From Flaviflagellibacter sp963786225 (GTDB lineage: Bacteria > Pseudomonadota > Alphaproteobacteria > Rhizobiales > Methylopilaceae), in NCBI GenBank assembly GCA_963786225.1, contig CAWAYQ010000006.1, positions 124,001-188,000 of the forward strand: a DNA stretch of 64,000 nucleotides, written 5' to 3'. Shown in pieces: positions 33,088 through 41,221 of the stretch (position 1 is the stretch's first letter; every line of letters starts with the position of its first letter). Both the position numbers and the translations under genes were made by a program. Under the pieces are notes generated by a model. The model searched no databases. It had not been told where the DNA came from and saw nothing but the letters and a program-made list of their open reading frames with translations.

Positions 33088-33108
33088 CTGTCATTGCCCG
33101 GATACGAT

Positions 33109-33546
33109 TCAGTGTGCGTGCGCCGCTGTGGCCGGCCGCGAAATCCCGGCGAGGCTGTCGCCGATCGCCTCGCCATCCGGCGTCATCGTGACTGCGAGAT
33201 CGCCGATCGAGACGATGCCGACCAGACGCTTGTTGCGGTCGACGACCGGCAGGCGGCGAACCTGGATATCGCCCATGTTCTTGGCGACATCGACGCAAAG
33301 ATCGTCTTCGTAGCAATACTTGACGTCCTCGGTCATCACCTCGGAGACCTTGGCTGTCGGTCCGAGGCCGGCACCGACGCCGCGTATCGCGATGTCGCGA
33401 TCCGTGACCATGCCGATCAGGCGTTCGCGGTTGGCGACAGGCAGGACGCCGGCATCGAGCTGAGCCATAAGCTTGGCGGCGTCTTCAAGCGAATCGCCGG
33501 GACCGGCGATGCGCACTTCGCGCGTCATCACTTCGCTGATTTTCAT
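33109..33546 (-). CDS. Tandem CBS-domain protein
   Basis: A 145-residue stand-alone CBS pair. The first CBS repeat is ISEVMTREVRIAGPGDSLED...LIGMVTDRDIAIRGV. The second is KVSEVMTEDVKYCYEDDLCV...LVGIVSIGDLAV. Such modules bind adenosyl compounds (ATP, AMP, SAM) and report energy state; no effector domain is attached. A perfect EcfG promoter match lies 46 bases upstream, so induction under general stress is predicted. It is separated from hisE by about 70 bp and has its own terminator. Confidence 0.9.
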   Translation of the reverse strand: MKISEVMTREVRIAGPGDSLEDAAKLMAQLDAGVLPVANRERLIGMVTDRDIAIRGVGAGLGPTAKVSEVMTEDVKYCYEDDLCVDVAKNMGDIQVRRLPVVDRNKRLVGIVSIGDLAVTMTPDGEAIGDSLAGISRPATAAHAH

Positions 33547-33591
33547 GGAAGTCTCCCCTTCTGTTGGAAGGGCGTTCGCGCCCTGACTGTC

Positions 33592-33617
33592 AACGCGGAG
33601 GACGAACGGCCGGTTCC
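33592..33617 (-). promoter_or_regulatory. EcfG-type promoter of the CBS gene (perfect match)
   Basis: Minus strand: GGAAC (33617-33613), 17 bp, CGTT (33595-33592). All nine fixed bases match the EcfG consensus with an allowed spacer. Transcription would start near 33585, about 40 bases before the CBS start at 33546. Confidence 0.75.
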
Positions 33618-33619
33618 GG

Positions 33620-33976
33620 TCAGCGCGGCGGAGAAAGGGCGGCGCCCGGCAGATGATTGGCCGAGCCCTTGGGCAGCTTCTCCGCGATGCCGTAAAGCCG
33701 CTCGCGGCGGTCCATCTCGCCCCACACCTCGTCAGGCGTCACGCCGGAGCCGGCCCATAGAACTGCGAGATTGTAGATGAGGTCCGCGCTTTCGCGGATC
33801 AGGGCGTCGCGATTGCCGACCACGGCGTCGAGCGAGACCTCGACCGCTTCCTCGGCGACCTTCTTCGCCATCTTGCCCAGGCCTTCCCGCATCAGCTTGG
33901 CCGTGCGCGACGTCTCGGAGCCGCTGTCGCGGGCCAGGAGAACGGACGAGTACAGGCGGTGGATCGAATCGCTCAT
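33620..33976 (-). CDS. hisE: Phosphoribosyl-ATP pyrophosphatase (HisE-like)
   Basis: A 118-residue MazG-superfamily enzyme of the PRA-PH type, which removes pyrophosphate from phosphoribosyl-ATP in histidine synthesis. The helical metal site is seen in KKVAEEAVEVSLDAVVGN and IRESADLIYNLAVLWAGSG. It is not in a his operon, as no other his gene is near. The C-terminal tail GSANHLPGAALSPPR is longer than usual. A MazG-like house-cleaning role is the alternative. Confidence 0.82.
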   Translation of the reverse strand: MSDSIHRLYSSVLLARDSGSETSRTAKLMREGLGKMAKKVAEEAVEVSLDAVVGNRDALIRESADLIYNLAVLWAGSGVTPDEVWGEMDRRERLYGIAEKLPKGSANHLPGAALSPPR

Positions 33977-34170
33977 GTTTCCAGCCGAATCAAACGATAG
34001 GCACTGTCACATGGAAGTTCAGTATAGGAAAATTAACAACTACTGATTGGTTAATCCGTCAAACATCCGGATATGCGTGTCCGCCATCCGCTCGCACCGC
34101 CGCAACGGATTGGATAGAACAGGACAAAGCGCGCGGGCCGCGTCCGAATCCACCGCCCCTCAGGGACCAA

Positions 34171-35484
34171 ATGCCTCTCTTCGAAAGCGCGATCGTTCTG
34201 GCGCTCATTCTCTTGAACGGCTTCTTCGCCATGTCTGAGCTCTCTATCGTCTCGGCCCGGCCGGCGCGGCTGCAGCCCCTGGCCAGGAAGGGCAACAAGA
34301 AGGCGGCCCGGGCGCTGAAGCTTGCGGAAGACCCCGGCCGGTTCCTGTCGGCGGTGCAGATCGGCATCACCCTGATCGGGATCCTGACCGGCGCCTATGG
34401 CGGCGCGACCATCGCGGAGGGCCTCGGCGAACGCCTCGACGCGATCCCCGCCATCGCGCCCTACGGCGACCCCCTGGCCGTGGCCGCGGTCGTCCTCGTC
34501 ATCACCTATCTGTCGCTCGTGCTCGGTGAGTTGGTGCCCAAGCGCATAGCGCTCGCCGCACCCGAGCGCATCGCCATGATGTGTTCCGGTCCGCTCGTCC
34601 TGATCTCGGCGATCGGCAAGCCGATCGTGACATTGCTCAATGTGTCGGGGAGCATCATTCTCGGGCTGCTGCGCATCCGCGAGAGCGACAAGGACGCCGT
34701 GACGGAAGAGGAAGTGCGCACCGTGATTGCGGAAGGCACGGCCTCCGGCGTGATCGATCCGGTCGAACATAAAATGCTGGAAGGCGTGCTGCGTCTCGCC
34801 GACCGGCCGGTGCGTGCGATCATGGTGCCGCGTCCCGACATTGTGTGGATCGATATCGACGATACGGAGGAGGAAATCCGCAAGGACCTGATGTCGAACT
34901 CGGCCTCGCGCATCGTCGTCGCGAGGGGCGGCAATGTGGATGAGCCGCTTGGCGTCGTGCGCAAGAAGGACCTGCTTTCGACGCTGCTCCGCGGCGACAA
35001 GCTCGACATCGCCTCTGTGATGCTGCAGCCGCTTTATGTGCCCGAAAGCATTTCGGTTTTGAACCTTCTCAACATGTTCAAGACGCAGGCCGCCCATATC
35101 GCGCTTGTGGTCGACGAATTCGGCGCGGTCGAGGGTCTCGTCACGCCGACCGACGTTCTGGAGGCGATCGCGGGCGATCTCGGCGCCCGGACCGAGGACG
35201 ATGTGCGTGAAATCTTTCCCCGCGAAGATGGCTCCTATCTTGTCGACGGCGCGACGTCGCTCGACGATCTCGAGCAGACGCTCGACATCAAGGTCGACAC
35301 CGACGACGACTTCCACACCGCGGCCGGGCTCGTCCTCGATGCCCTCGGTCGCATTCCCTCGACGGGCGAACGGGTGCGGATCGGCGCCTGGACGGTCGAG
35401 GTCGTGGATATGGACGGGCGTCGCATTGACAAGCTGATGTTCACGCCGGCCGGCCCGGCCACGACCCATCGAGCGGCCAATTAA
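34171..35484 (+). CDS. CNNM/CorC-type membrane protein with CBS pair (HlyC/CorC family)
   Basis: A 437-residue protein with the DUF21/CNNM membrane domain (about 1-185, starting FESAIVLALILLNGFFAMSE and with LVLGELVPKRIALAAPERIA). A CBS pair follows (about 215-340, IMVPRPDIVWIDID...LVVDEFGAVEGLVTPTDVLEAI), and then a C-terminal CorC/HlyC transporter-associated domain (about 355-430). Relatives are linked to Mg2+ or Co2+ efflux, though older annotations call them hemolysins. The start at ATG 34171 has CCCTCAGGGACC upstream, a moderate binding site. It is followed by the Anbu cluster, but with a 134-bp gap. Confidence 0.88.
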   Translation: MPLFESAIVLALILLNGFFAMSELSIVSARPARLQPLARKGNKKAARALKLAEDPGRFLSAVQIGITLIGILTGAYGGATIAEGLGERLDAIPAIAPYGDPLAVAAVVLVITYLSLVLGELVPKRIALAAPERIAMMCSGPLVLISAIGKPIVTLLNVSGSIILGLLRIRESDKDAVTEEEVRTVIAEGTASGVIDPVEHKMLEGVLRLADRPVRAIMVPRPDIVWIDIDDTEEEIRKDLMSNSASRIVVARGGNVDEPLGVVRKKDLLSTLLRGDKLDIASVMLQPLYVPESISVLNLLNMFKTQAAHIALVVDEFGAVEGLVTPTDVLEAIAGDLGARTEDDVREIFPREDGSYLVDGATSLDDLEQTLDIKVDTDDDFHTAAGLVLDALGRIPSTGERVRIGAWTVEVVDMDGRRIDKLMFTPAGPATTHRAAN

Positions 35485-35618
35485 CGGAACCTGCACTCGC
35501 TTTGTGCATTTGCTTGTCCTGTGACCAGCAACTGCCAGCCGAAACTGCTTGTGCCTAAATATGAGCCGCATAAGCTGACGGGCATGGACAAGTCTGGCGG
35601 CCCTGGCCGCGCGCTCAC

Positions 35619-37040
35619 ATGAGCGCGAAACACTTCGACGAGATGGCGGGCCGCGGCGGCCCGTGCCGGGACGCCTACAAGATATTCAAGCATTGGCTGA
35701 AGACGGCTCCGCAGGCCCTGCTCGAAGGGCGCCGCGAAGAGGCCGAGCTTCTGTTCAGAAAAGTGGGCATCACCTTCGCGGTCTATGGCGACGACGAGGG
35801 CGAAGAGCGGCTGATCCCGTTCGACATCGTGCCGCGTATCCTGACCGGCGGCGAATGGGGGAAGCTGTCACGCGGTCTCGAACAGCGCGTGCGCGCGCTC
35901 AACATGTTCCTGAAGGATATTTACGGCGCGCGCGAAATCCTGCGGGCCGGGATCGTGCCGCAGGACCTGGTCTTCCAGAATCCGTATTACCGGCCGCAGA
36001 TGAACGGCGTCGTGCCGCCCGGCGGCGTATATGTCCAGGTCGCGGGCATCGACGTGGTGCGCACCGACGAGGACGATTTCTACGTGCTGGAGGACAATCT
36101 CCGCACCCCGTCCGGCGTGTCCTACATGCTGGAAGGCCGCGAGATCATGATGCGGCTGTTCCCGGATCTCGTGGCCCAGCAGCGCATCCTGCCGATCGAC
36201 AATTATGCCAACGAACTCCTGGCGACGCTGAAGAGCATGGCGCCCGACGGCGCGCCGGCCGATCCGAATGTCGCGCTGCTGACGCCGGGTCAGCTGAACA
36301 GCGCCTACTACGAACATTCCTTCCTCGCCGACCGGCTCGGCATCTCTCTTGTCGAAGGCCGCGATCTCTTCGTGCGCGACGACATGGTCTATATGCGCAC
36401 GACCCAGGGGCCGCAGCGTGTCCATGTCCTCTACAGCCGCATCGACGACGATTTCCTCGATCCCCTGGCGTTCCGGCCGGATTCCAGTCTCGGTGCGCCG
36501 GGCCTGATTTCGGCCTACCGCGCGGGGAATGTCACGATCTGCAATGCGCCCGGCACCGGCGTCGCCGACGACAAGGCGATCTACTCGTATGTACCCGAGA
36601 TCATAAAATTCTATCTCGGCGAAGAGGCACTGCTGAAGAACGTGCCGACCTTCCGCTGCCGCGAGGAGGAGGGCCTGGCCTATGTCCTCGACAAGCTCCA
36701 GGAGCTTGTCGTCAAGGAGGTCCACGGCTCCGGCGGCTACGGCATGCTGGTCGGCCCGCATGCGACAAAGGAAGCCCGCGAAGAGTTTCGCCTGCGCATC
36801 ATCGCGCGGCCGGAGAACTATATCGCCCAGCCCACGCTTTCGCTGTCGACCTGCCCGGTGCTCACCAATGGCGGGCTGCAGCCGCGGCATGTCGATCTTC
36901 GGCCCTTCGTGCTAAACGGCCGCGACGGCGTGCGCATCGTGCCGGGAGGCCTGACGCGGGTTGCGCTGCAGGAAGGCTCGCTTGTCGTCAATTCCAGCCA
37001 GGGCGGCGGCACCAAGGACACCTGGGTTCTGAGCGAGTAG
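35619..37040 (+). CDS. Circularly permuted type 2 ATP-grasp protein
   Basis: A 473-residue permuted ATP-grasp enzyme (formerly DUF404/DUF407). Signatures are ERLIPFDIVPRILTGGEWGK, LNMFLKDIYGAREILRAGIV, FYVLEDNLRTPSGVSYML and HGSGGYGMLVGPHATK (nucleotide loop). ATP-grasp ligases join an amine or thiol to a carboxylate; a peptide or amino-acid-tag ligation has been proposed for this set but not shown. It is the first of four genes (ATP-grasp, alpha-E, transglutaminase, Anbu). The next gene starts three bases after its stop. GGAAC-N16-CATT at 35486-35510 is a weak EcfG-like site upstream. Confidence 0.9.
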   Translation: MSAKHFDEMAGRGGPCRDAYKIFKHWLKTAPQALLEGRREEAELLFRKVGITFAVYGDDEGEERLIPFDIVPRILTGGEWGKLSRGLEQRVRALNMFLKDIYGAREILRAGIVPQDLVFQNPYYRPQMNGVVPPGGVYVQVAGIDVVRTDEDDFYVLEDNLRTPSGVSYMLEGREIMMRLFPDLVAQQRILPIDNYANELLATLKSMAPDGAPADPNVALLTPGQLNSAYYEHSFLADRLGISLVEGRDLFVRDDMVYMRTTQGPQRVHVLYSRIDDDFLDPLAFRPDSSLGAPGLISAYRAGNVTICNAPGTGVADDKAIYSYVPEIIKFYLGEEALLKNVPTFRCREEEGLAYVLDKLQELVVKEVHGSGGYGMLVGPHATKEAREEFRLRIIARPENYIAQPTLSLSTCPVLTNGGLQPRHVDLRPFVLNGRDGVRIVPGGLTRVALQEGSLVVNSSQGGGTKDTWVLSE

Positions 37041-37043
37041 ATA

Positions 37044-37988
37044 TTGTTAAGCCGCGATGCCGACAGCCTGTACTGGCTCTCCCGCTATGTGGAGCGCGCG
37101 GAGAACAATGCGCGCATCCTCGATGTCGCCTATCGCCTGTCGGCGATGCCGGCCTCGTATGGACCGAATGACGGCAATGAATGGGAATCGGCGCTTCTCA
37201 CCGCCTCGGCTCACGAACAGTTCATGACGGCCTATGACGAGGTGACGCCGGAAAACGTCATCGAATTCCTCGTCCACTCCGAAGCGAACCCCGTGTCCAT
37301 ACGCAAATGCTTCGAGCTTGCCCGGCAGAACGCGCGCGCGGTGCGCGGCTCGCTGACCTCGGAAATGTGGGAAGCGATCAACGGTTCGTGGCTTGAGATG
37401 CGGCGCTTCAAGGCGAAGGACTTCGCCCGCGATCAACTGCCGGCCTTTCTGAACTGGGTGAAGGAAGCGAGCGTCCGCTGCGACGGAACCGCGATGCGGA
37501 CCATGCTGCGGAGCGACGCTTACTGGTTCACGCGGCTCGGCGTCTACATCGAGCGCGCCGACAACACCGCACGCGTGCTCGACGTCAAATACCACGTCCT
37601 GCTGCCACGCGACGCGGAGGTCGGCGGCGGCATCGATTACTATCAATGGGCGGCGATCCTGCGCTCGGTTTCGGCGCTCGTGTCCTATCAATGGGTCTAT
37701 CACCAGAACCTGAAGCCCTGGCTCGTCGCGGATCTTCTGATCCTGAAGCAGGAAATGCCGCGCTCCCTGGCGGCCTGTTACGGTGAGCTGACGCGGCGGC
37801 TCGACGAGATCTCGCATCTCTACGGCCGGGCCGGGCCCTCGCAGCGTCAGGCGCGGCAGATCTACGCCAAACTGGCCAACGGCCGGATCGAGGATATTTT
37901 CCAGAACGGCCTGCATGAATTCCTGCGCGAATTCATCGATGACAACAACCGTCTCGGCGCCGCGATCACCGATCAATACCTGGTGTAA
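37044..37988 (+). CDS. Alpha-E domain protein (DUF403)
   Basis: A 314-residue helical protein with the alpha-E signature SRDADSLYWLSRYVERAENNARI, repeated in the middle as YWFTRLGVYIERADNTARVL. The arrangement suggests two similar helical halves. It has no recognised catalytic residues and is thought to partner the ATP-grasp protein. Translation likely begins at the TTG at 37044, three bases after the ATP-grasp stop; that gives the expected family start. The transglutaminase-like gene follows nine bases on. Confidence 0.9.
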   Translation: MLSRDADSLYWLSRYVERAENNARILDVAYRLSAMPASYGPNDGNEWESALLTASAHEQFMTAYDEVTPENVIEFLVHSEANPVSIRKCFELARQNARAVRGSLTSEMWEAINGSWLEMRRFKAKDFARDQLPAFLNWVKEASVRCDGTAMRTMLRSDAYWFTRLGVYIERADNTARVLDVKYHVLLPRDAEVGGGIDYYQWAAILRSVSALVSYQWVYHQNLKPWLVADLLILKQEMPRSLAACYGELTRRLDEISHLYGRAGPSQRQARQIYAKLANGRIEDIFQNGLHEFLREFIDDNNRLGAAITDQYLV

Positions 37989-37997
37989 GCTGCCGCC

Positions 37998-38816
37998 ATG
38001 CGCATCCGGATCAGCCACGATACGACCTATTCCTACGGCGCGCCCGTCAAGTCCGCGATCCAGATTCTGCGGCTGACGCCGCGCAATCACGAGGGCCAGT
38101 TCGTCGCCCGCTGGAAGGTCGACATCGATGGCGAGGCGCGCGTCGTCCGCCGCGAGGACTGGTACGGCAACGTCACCCACAGCCTGAACGTCGACGGGCC
38201 GGTCGTGGAGATCGGTCTGCGTGTGACCGGCGAAGTCGAGACCGAAGACCAGGCCGGGCTGGTGCGCGGCACCGTCGAGCGGTTTCCGCCGGCTCTCTTT
38301 CTGCGCCAGACACGGCTGACCACGCCCGATTCGGCGCTCGCTGATTTCGCGGCGACGGCGACGGCGGGACCGGTCAATGTGCTCGACAAGCTGCATGCCC
38401 TGATGCACGCGACGCACGATCTCATCACCTTCGATCCCACGGCCACCAATGTCGTGACGACGGGGGCCGAAGCCTTCCATGCCGGTCACGGCGTCTGTCA
38501 GGATTTCGCGCACATCTTCTGCGCGGCGGCGCGCAGCGTCGGCATCCCGGCCCGCTACGTCTCCGGCTACCTGATGCGGACCGGTTCGGTCGAGCAGGAT
38601 GCGAGCCATGCCTGGGCCGAGGCCTATGTGCAGGATCTCGGCTGGGTGTCGTTCGACGCCGCCAACGCCATCTGCGCGACCGATCTCTATGTGCGTATCG
38701 CCATCGGCCTCGACTACCTGGAGGCGGCCCCCGTGCGCGGATCCTATTACGGAGCGGCCGAGGAGCGGATGGAAGTCCGGCTCAAGATCGACGGCGCGCG
38801 GCAGACGCAGTCCTGA
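37998..38816 (+). CDS. Bacterial transglutaminase-like protein
   Basis: A 272-residue protein: an N-terminal beta-sandwich (MRIRISHDTTYSYGAPVKSA to about residue 110) and a transglutaminase/protease-like core. The catalytic triad is visible: Cys in HAGHGVCQDFAHIFCAAARS, His in QDASHAWAEAYV and Asp in WVSFDAANA. In this gene context such enzymes are thought to cleave or transfer a peptide or amide tag. It follows the alpha-E gene by nine bases. Anbu begins 64 bp after its stop. Confidence 0.92.
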   Translation: MRIRISHDTTYSYGAPVKSAIQILRLTPRNHEGQFVARWKVDIDGEARVVRREDWYGNVTHSLNVDGPVVEIGLRVTGEVETEDQAGLVRGTVERFPPALFLRQTRLTTPDSALADFAATATAGPVNVLDKLHALMHATHDLITFDPTATNVVTTGAEAFHAGHGVCQDFAHIFCAAARSVGIPARYVSGYLMRTGSVEQDASHAWAEAYVQDLGWVSFDAANAICATDLYVRIAIGLDYLEAAPVRGSYYGAAEERMEVRLKIDGARQTQS

Positions 38817-38880
38817 TAGAGAAACGGTCCTGATAAGAAAATGGCCGCGTCAGGGACGGGCCACGGGGAAGTGAACTGGC

Positions 38881-39627
38881 ATGACCTATTGCGTCGGCAT
38901 TCTCGTCGAGCGCGGCCTGGTGATGATCGCCGACACGCGCACCAATGCCGGAATCGACAACATAGCGACCTTCCGCAAGCTGCATCTGTTCGAGGTGCCG
39001 GGCGAGCGCGTGATCGGAATGGCGACCTCGGGCAATCTCTCGATCAGCCAGTCGGTGCTGTCGCTCCTCAACGAAGGCCTGACCAATCCCGAAACCGGGC
39101 ATGACGAGACGCTGCTCAACGTCCCGACCATGCTGGCGGCCTCGCACCTGATCGGGCGGGCCATTCGCAAGGTCTACGAACTCGACGGCGCGGCGCTCGA
39201 GGAGCACGGCCTGCATTTCGACATGAAGGTGCTGCTCGGCGGCCAGATCGGGCGGGCGCCGCTCCGCCTCTTTCACCTTTATTCGGAGGGCAATTCCATC
39301 GAGGCAACGCCGGACACGCCCTATCTGCAGATCGGCGAGCCGAAATACGGCAAACCCATTCTCGACCGCGCGATCTCCCACGAGGTCGAAGTCCGCGACG
39401 CGTTGAAGATCGGCCTGATCTCGATGGATTCGACCTTGCAGTCGAACCTGTCGGTCGGCCTGCCGATCGACATTCTCGTCATTCGCCGCAATGAGCTCGA
39501 GGCGGCGGTGTTTCACCGGATCGACGATCAGGATAGTTACTTTCGCGATCTCCGCGACCGCTGGTCGAAGGCGCTGCGGGCGGCGCATGTGTCGATCCCC
39601 AATCCGCCCTACGCCGAGAAACTTTAG
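38881..39627 (+). CDS. Anbu, ancestral beta subunit-type proteasome homologue
   Basis: A 248-residue Ntn-hydrolase of the Anbu (BPH/HslV-related) family. After removal of Met the N-terminal residue is Thr1, with Asp17 in IADTRTNAG and Lys32 in FRKLHLF as partners, so the active site looks intact. Anbu forms ring or helical assemblies in the cytosol; no AAA unfoldase is encoded nearby. The four-gene context (permuted ATP-grasp, alpha-E, transglutaminase) is the characteristic one. The leader GGGGAAGTGAACTGGC precedes ATG 38881, though with a long spacer. Substrates are not known. Confidence 0.9.
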   Translation: MTYCVGILVERGLVMIADTRTNAGIDNIATFRKLHLFEVPGERVIGMATSGNLSISQSVLSLLNEGLTNPETGHDETLLNVPTMLAASHLIGRAIRKVYELDGAALEEHGLHFDMKVLLGGQIGRAPLRLFHLYSEGNSIEATPDTPYLQIGEPKYGKPILDRAISHEVEVRDALKIGLISMDSTLQSNLSVGLPIDILVIRRNELEAAVFHRIDDQDSYFRDLRDRWSKALRAAHVSIPNPPYAEKL

Positions 39628-39750
39628 CCCCGAGACGGTTCAACCCCCCGGAGGGTTAGCCCTTTGTCGCAGAGCGCTTGCGGCGTGGCGGCGCGATCAC
39701 ATGTCAGACGCATCGCCGGCCCTTGAAGCCGGTCCGCCTGGAGATTTTCG

Positions 39751-40851
39751 ATGTCCGTTACTTCTACTTCCTTGTTCTCGCCGATCGAGATCGGCGCCAT
39801 TCACGCCAAGAACCGCGTCGTGATGGCCCCGCTGACCCGCAGCCGCGCGGCCGCCGGCGATGTGCCGAATGCTCTCGCCGCCACTTATTACCGCCAGCGC
39901 GCCAGCGCCGGATTGATCGTCAGCGAGGGGACGCAGATCAGGCCGGACGGCAAGGGCTATCTGACGACGCCCGGCATCTACTCGCCGGCTCAGATCGAGG
40001 GCTGGAAGAAGGTAACGGACGCGGTGCATGGAGCGGGCGGCAAAATCGTCGCGCAGATCTGGCATGTCGGGCGCATTTCGCATCCCGAACACACCGGCGG
40101 CACGCCTCCGGTGGCGCCATCTGCCATCCGCGCCGACGCCAAGACCTTCCTGCCGTCGGGTGCCTTCGAACCGGTGGCCGAGCCTCGCGCCCTGACGCTC
40201 GACGACATCAAACAGGTGGTCGAAGATTTCGGCACGGCGGCGAAGAACGCCCTTGTGGCCGGCTTCGACGGCATCGAAATCCACGGCGCCAACGGCTATC
40301 TGGTCGACCAGTTTCTGCGCAACGGCGCCAATCAGCGTACGGATGAGTATGGCGGCTCCATCGAAAACCGCGTCCGCTTCATGACGGAAGTCGTGGACGC
40401 CACGGTCGCGGCGATCGGCGCCGATCGGGTCGGCATCCGTCTGTCGCCGGTCACTCCCGCAAACGGGCTGTCGGATAGCGATCCGCAGCCCCTGTTCGAT
40501 CTCGCGGTGTCCGAACTTGCGAAACGCAAGATTGCCTTCATCCACATGATCGAAGGCGCGACGCAGGGGCCGCGCGACATCGTGCCGGACTTCGACTTCG
40601 CCAAACTGCGGAACATGTTCGGCGGCGTCTATATCGGCAATAACGGCTATACGCCGGAATTGGCGCACGAGCGGATCGCGCGCGGCGAAGTCGATATGGT
40701 CGCCTTCGGCAAGGCCTTCATCTCCAACCCCGATCTCGTCGAGCGGCTGCGCAAGGGCGAACCCCTCGCCGAGGCAAACCGCGAGACCTTCTATGGCGGC
40801 GGGGCCGAGGGCTACACCGATTACCCGACGCTCACCGGCGAGGCGGCCTGA
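39751..40851 (+). CDS. Old yellow enzyme family ene-reductase (NemA-like)
   Basis: A 366-residue FMN-dependent TIM-barrel enzyme. Signatures are RVVMAPLTRSRA, the substrate-binding pair in GIEIHGANGYLVDQFLRNGA (His and Asn), RTDEYGGSIENRVRF and VYIGNNGY. OYE enzymes reduce activated alkenes, nitro esters or quinone-like toxins with NADPH. The start at ATG 39751 gives the normal length. A small DUF2293 gene starts five bases after its stop. Confidence 0.94.
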   Translation: MSVTSTSLFSPIEIGAIHAKNRVVMAPLTRSRAAAGDVPNALAATYYRQRASAGLIVSEGTQIRPDGKGYLTTPGIYSPAQIEGWKKVTDAVHGAGGKIVAQIWHVGRISHPEHTGGTPPVAPSAIRADAKTFLPSGAFEPVAEPRALTLDDIKQVVEDFGTAAKNALVAGFDGIEIHGANGYLVDQFLRNGANQRTDEYGGSIENRVRFMTEVVDATVAAIGADRVGIRLSPVTPANGLSDSDPQPLFDLAVSELAKRKIAFIHMIEGATQGPRDIVPDFDFAKLRNMFGGVYIGNNGYTPELAHERIARGEVDMVAFGKAFISNPDLVERLRKGEPLAEANRETFYGGGAEGYTDYPTLTGEAA

Positions 40852-40855
40852 GAAA

Positions 40856-41149
40856 ATGCGGCGCGACGAGCTGGAGCAGGCGCTCCGTCACATCGCGCCG
40901 CATATCCCCGCCCACGAGTTCGGGGCGGTGATAGACCACGCCGAAATGAGCGCGGGCCTTCGCAATGCCGTGCCGGAAACCGCGCTCTGGCTGTCGATGA
41001 CGGCCTATGTCCGCCACGTCTTCACGGACTACAACGCCCTGCTCGACGACGGTTACGACGTTGATTCAGCACGGCATTTCGTGCTTGATGGGATCAACGG
41101 AAAGCTTGCCGAATGGGGCGTGCAACGCCGCGTATCGGAGGACGAATAG
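40856..41149 (+). CDS. DUF2293-like small protein
   Basis: A 97-residue protein. The core LWLSMTAYVRHVFTDYNALLDDGYDVDSARHFV resembles DUF2293, a family with a conserved H-x3-T-x-Y-x-x-L pattern and no known function. The gene follows the ene-reductase after four bases, so the two are likely co-transcribed. The following aminotransferase begins 72 bp downstream. Confidence 0.7.
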   Translation: MRRDELEQALRHIAPHIPAHEFGAVIDHAEMSAGLRNAVPETALWLSMTAYVRHVFTDYNALLDDGYDVDSARHFVLDGINGKLAEWGVQRRVSEDE

Positions 41150-41221
41150 GCCGAAAGGCCCAACTGGCCGCCTTGTCCAGCGGCGGGAAAACCCGCATCC
41201 TGCGCGACGAGAGGCCAAAAA

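Noticed and set aside
35486..35510. GGAAC-N16-CATT upstream of the ATP-grasp gene as an EcfG promoter
   Set aside because: The -10 element has a mismatch and the leader would be about 100 bases. Around two dozen one-mismatch matches are expected by chance in both strands of a window this size.
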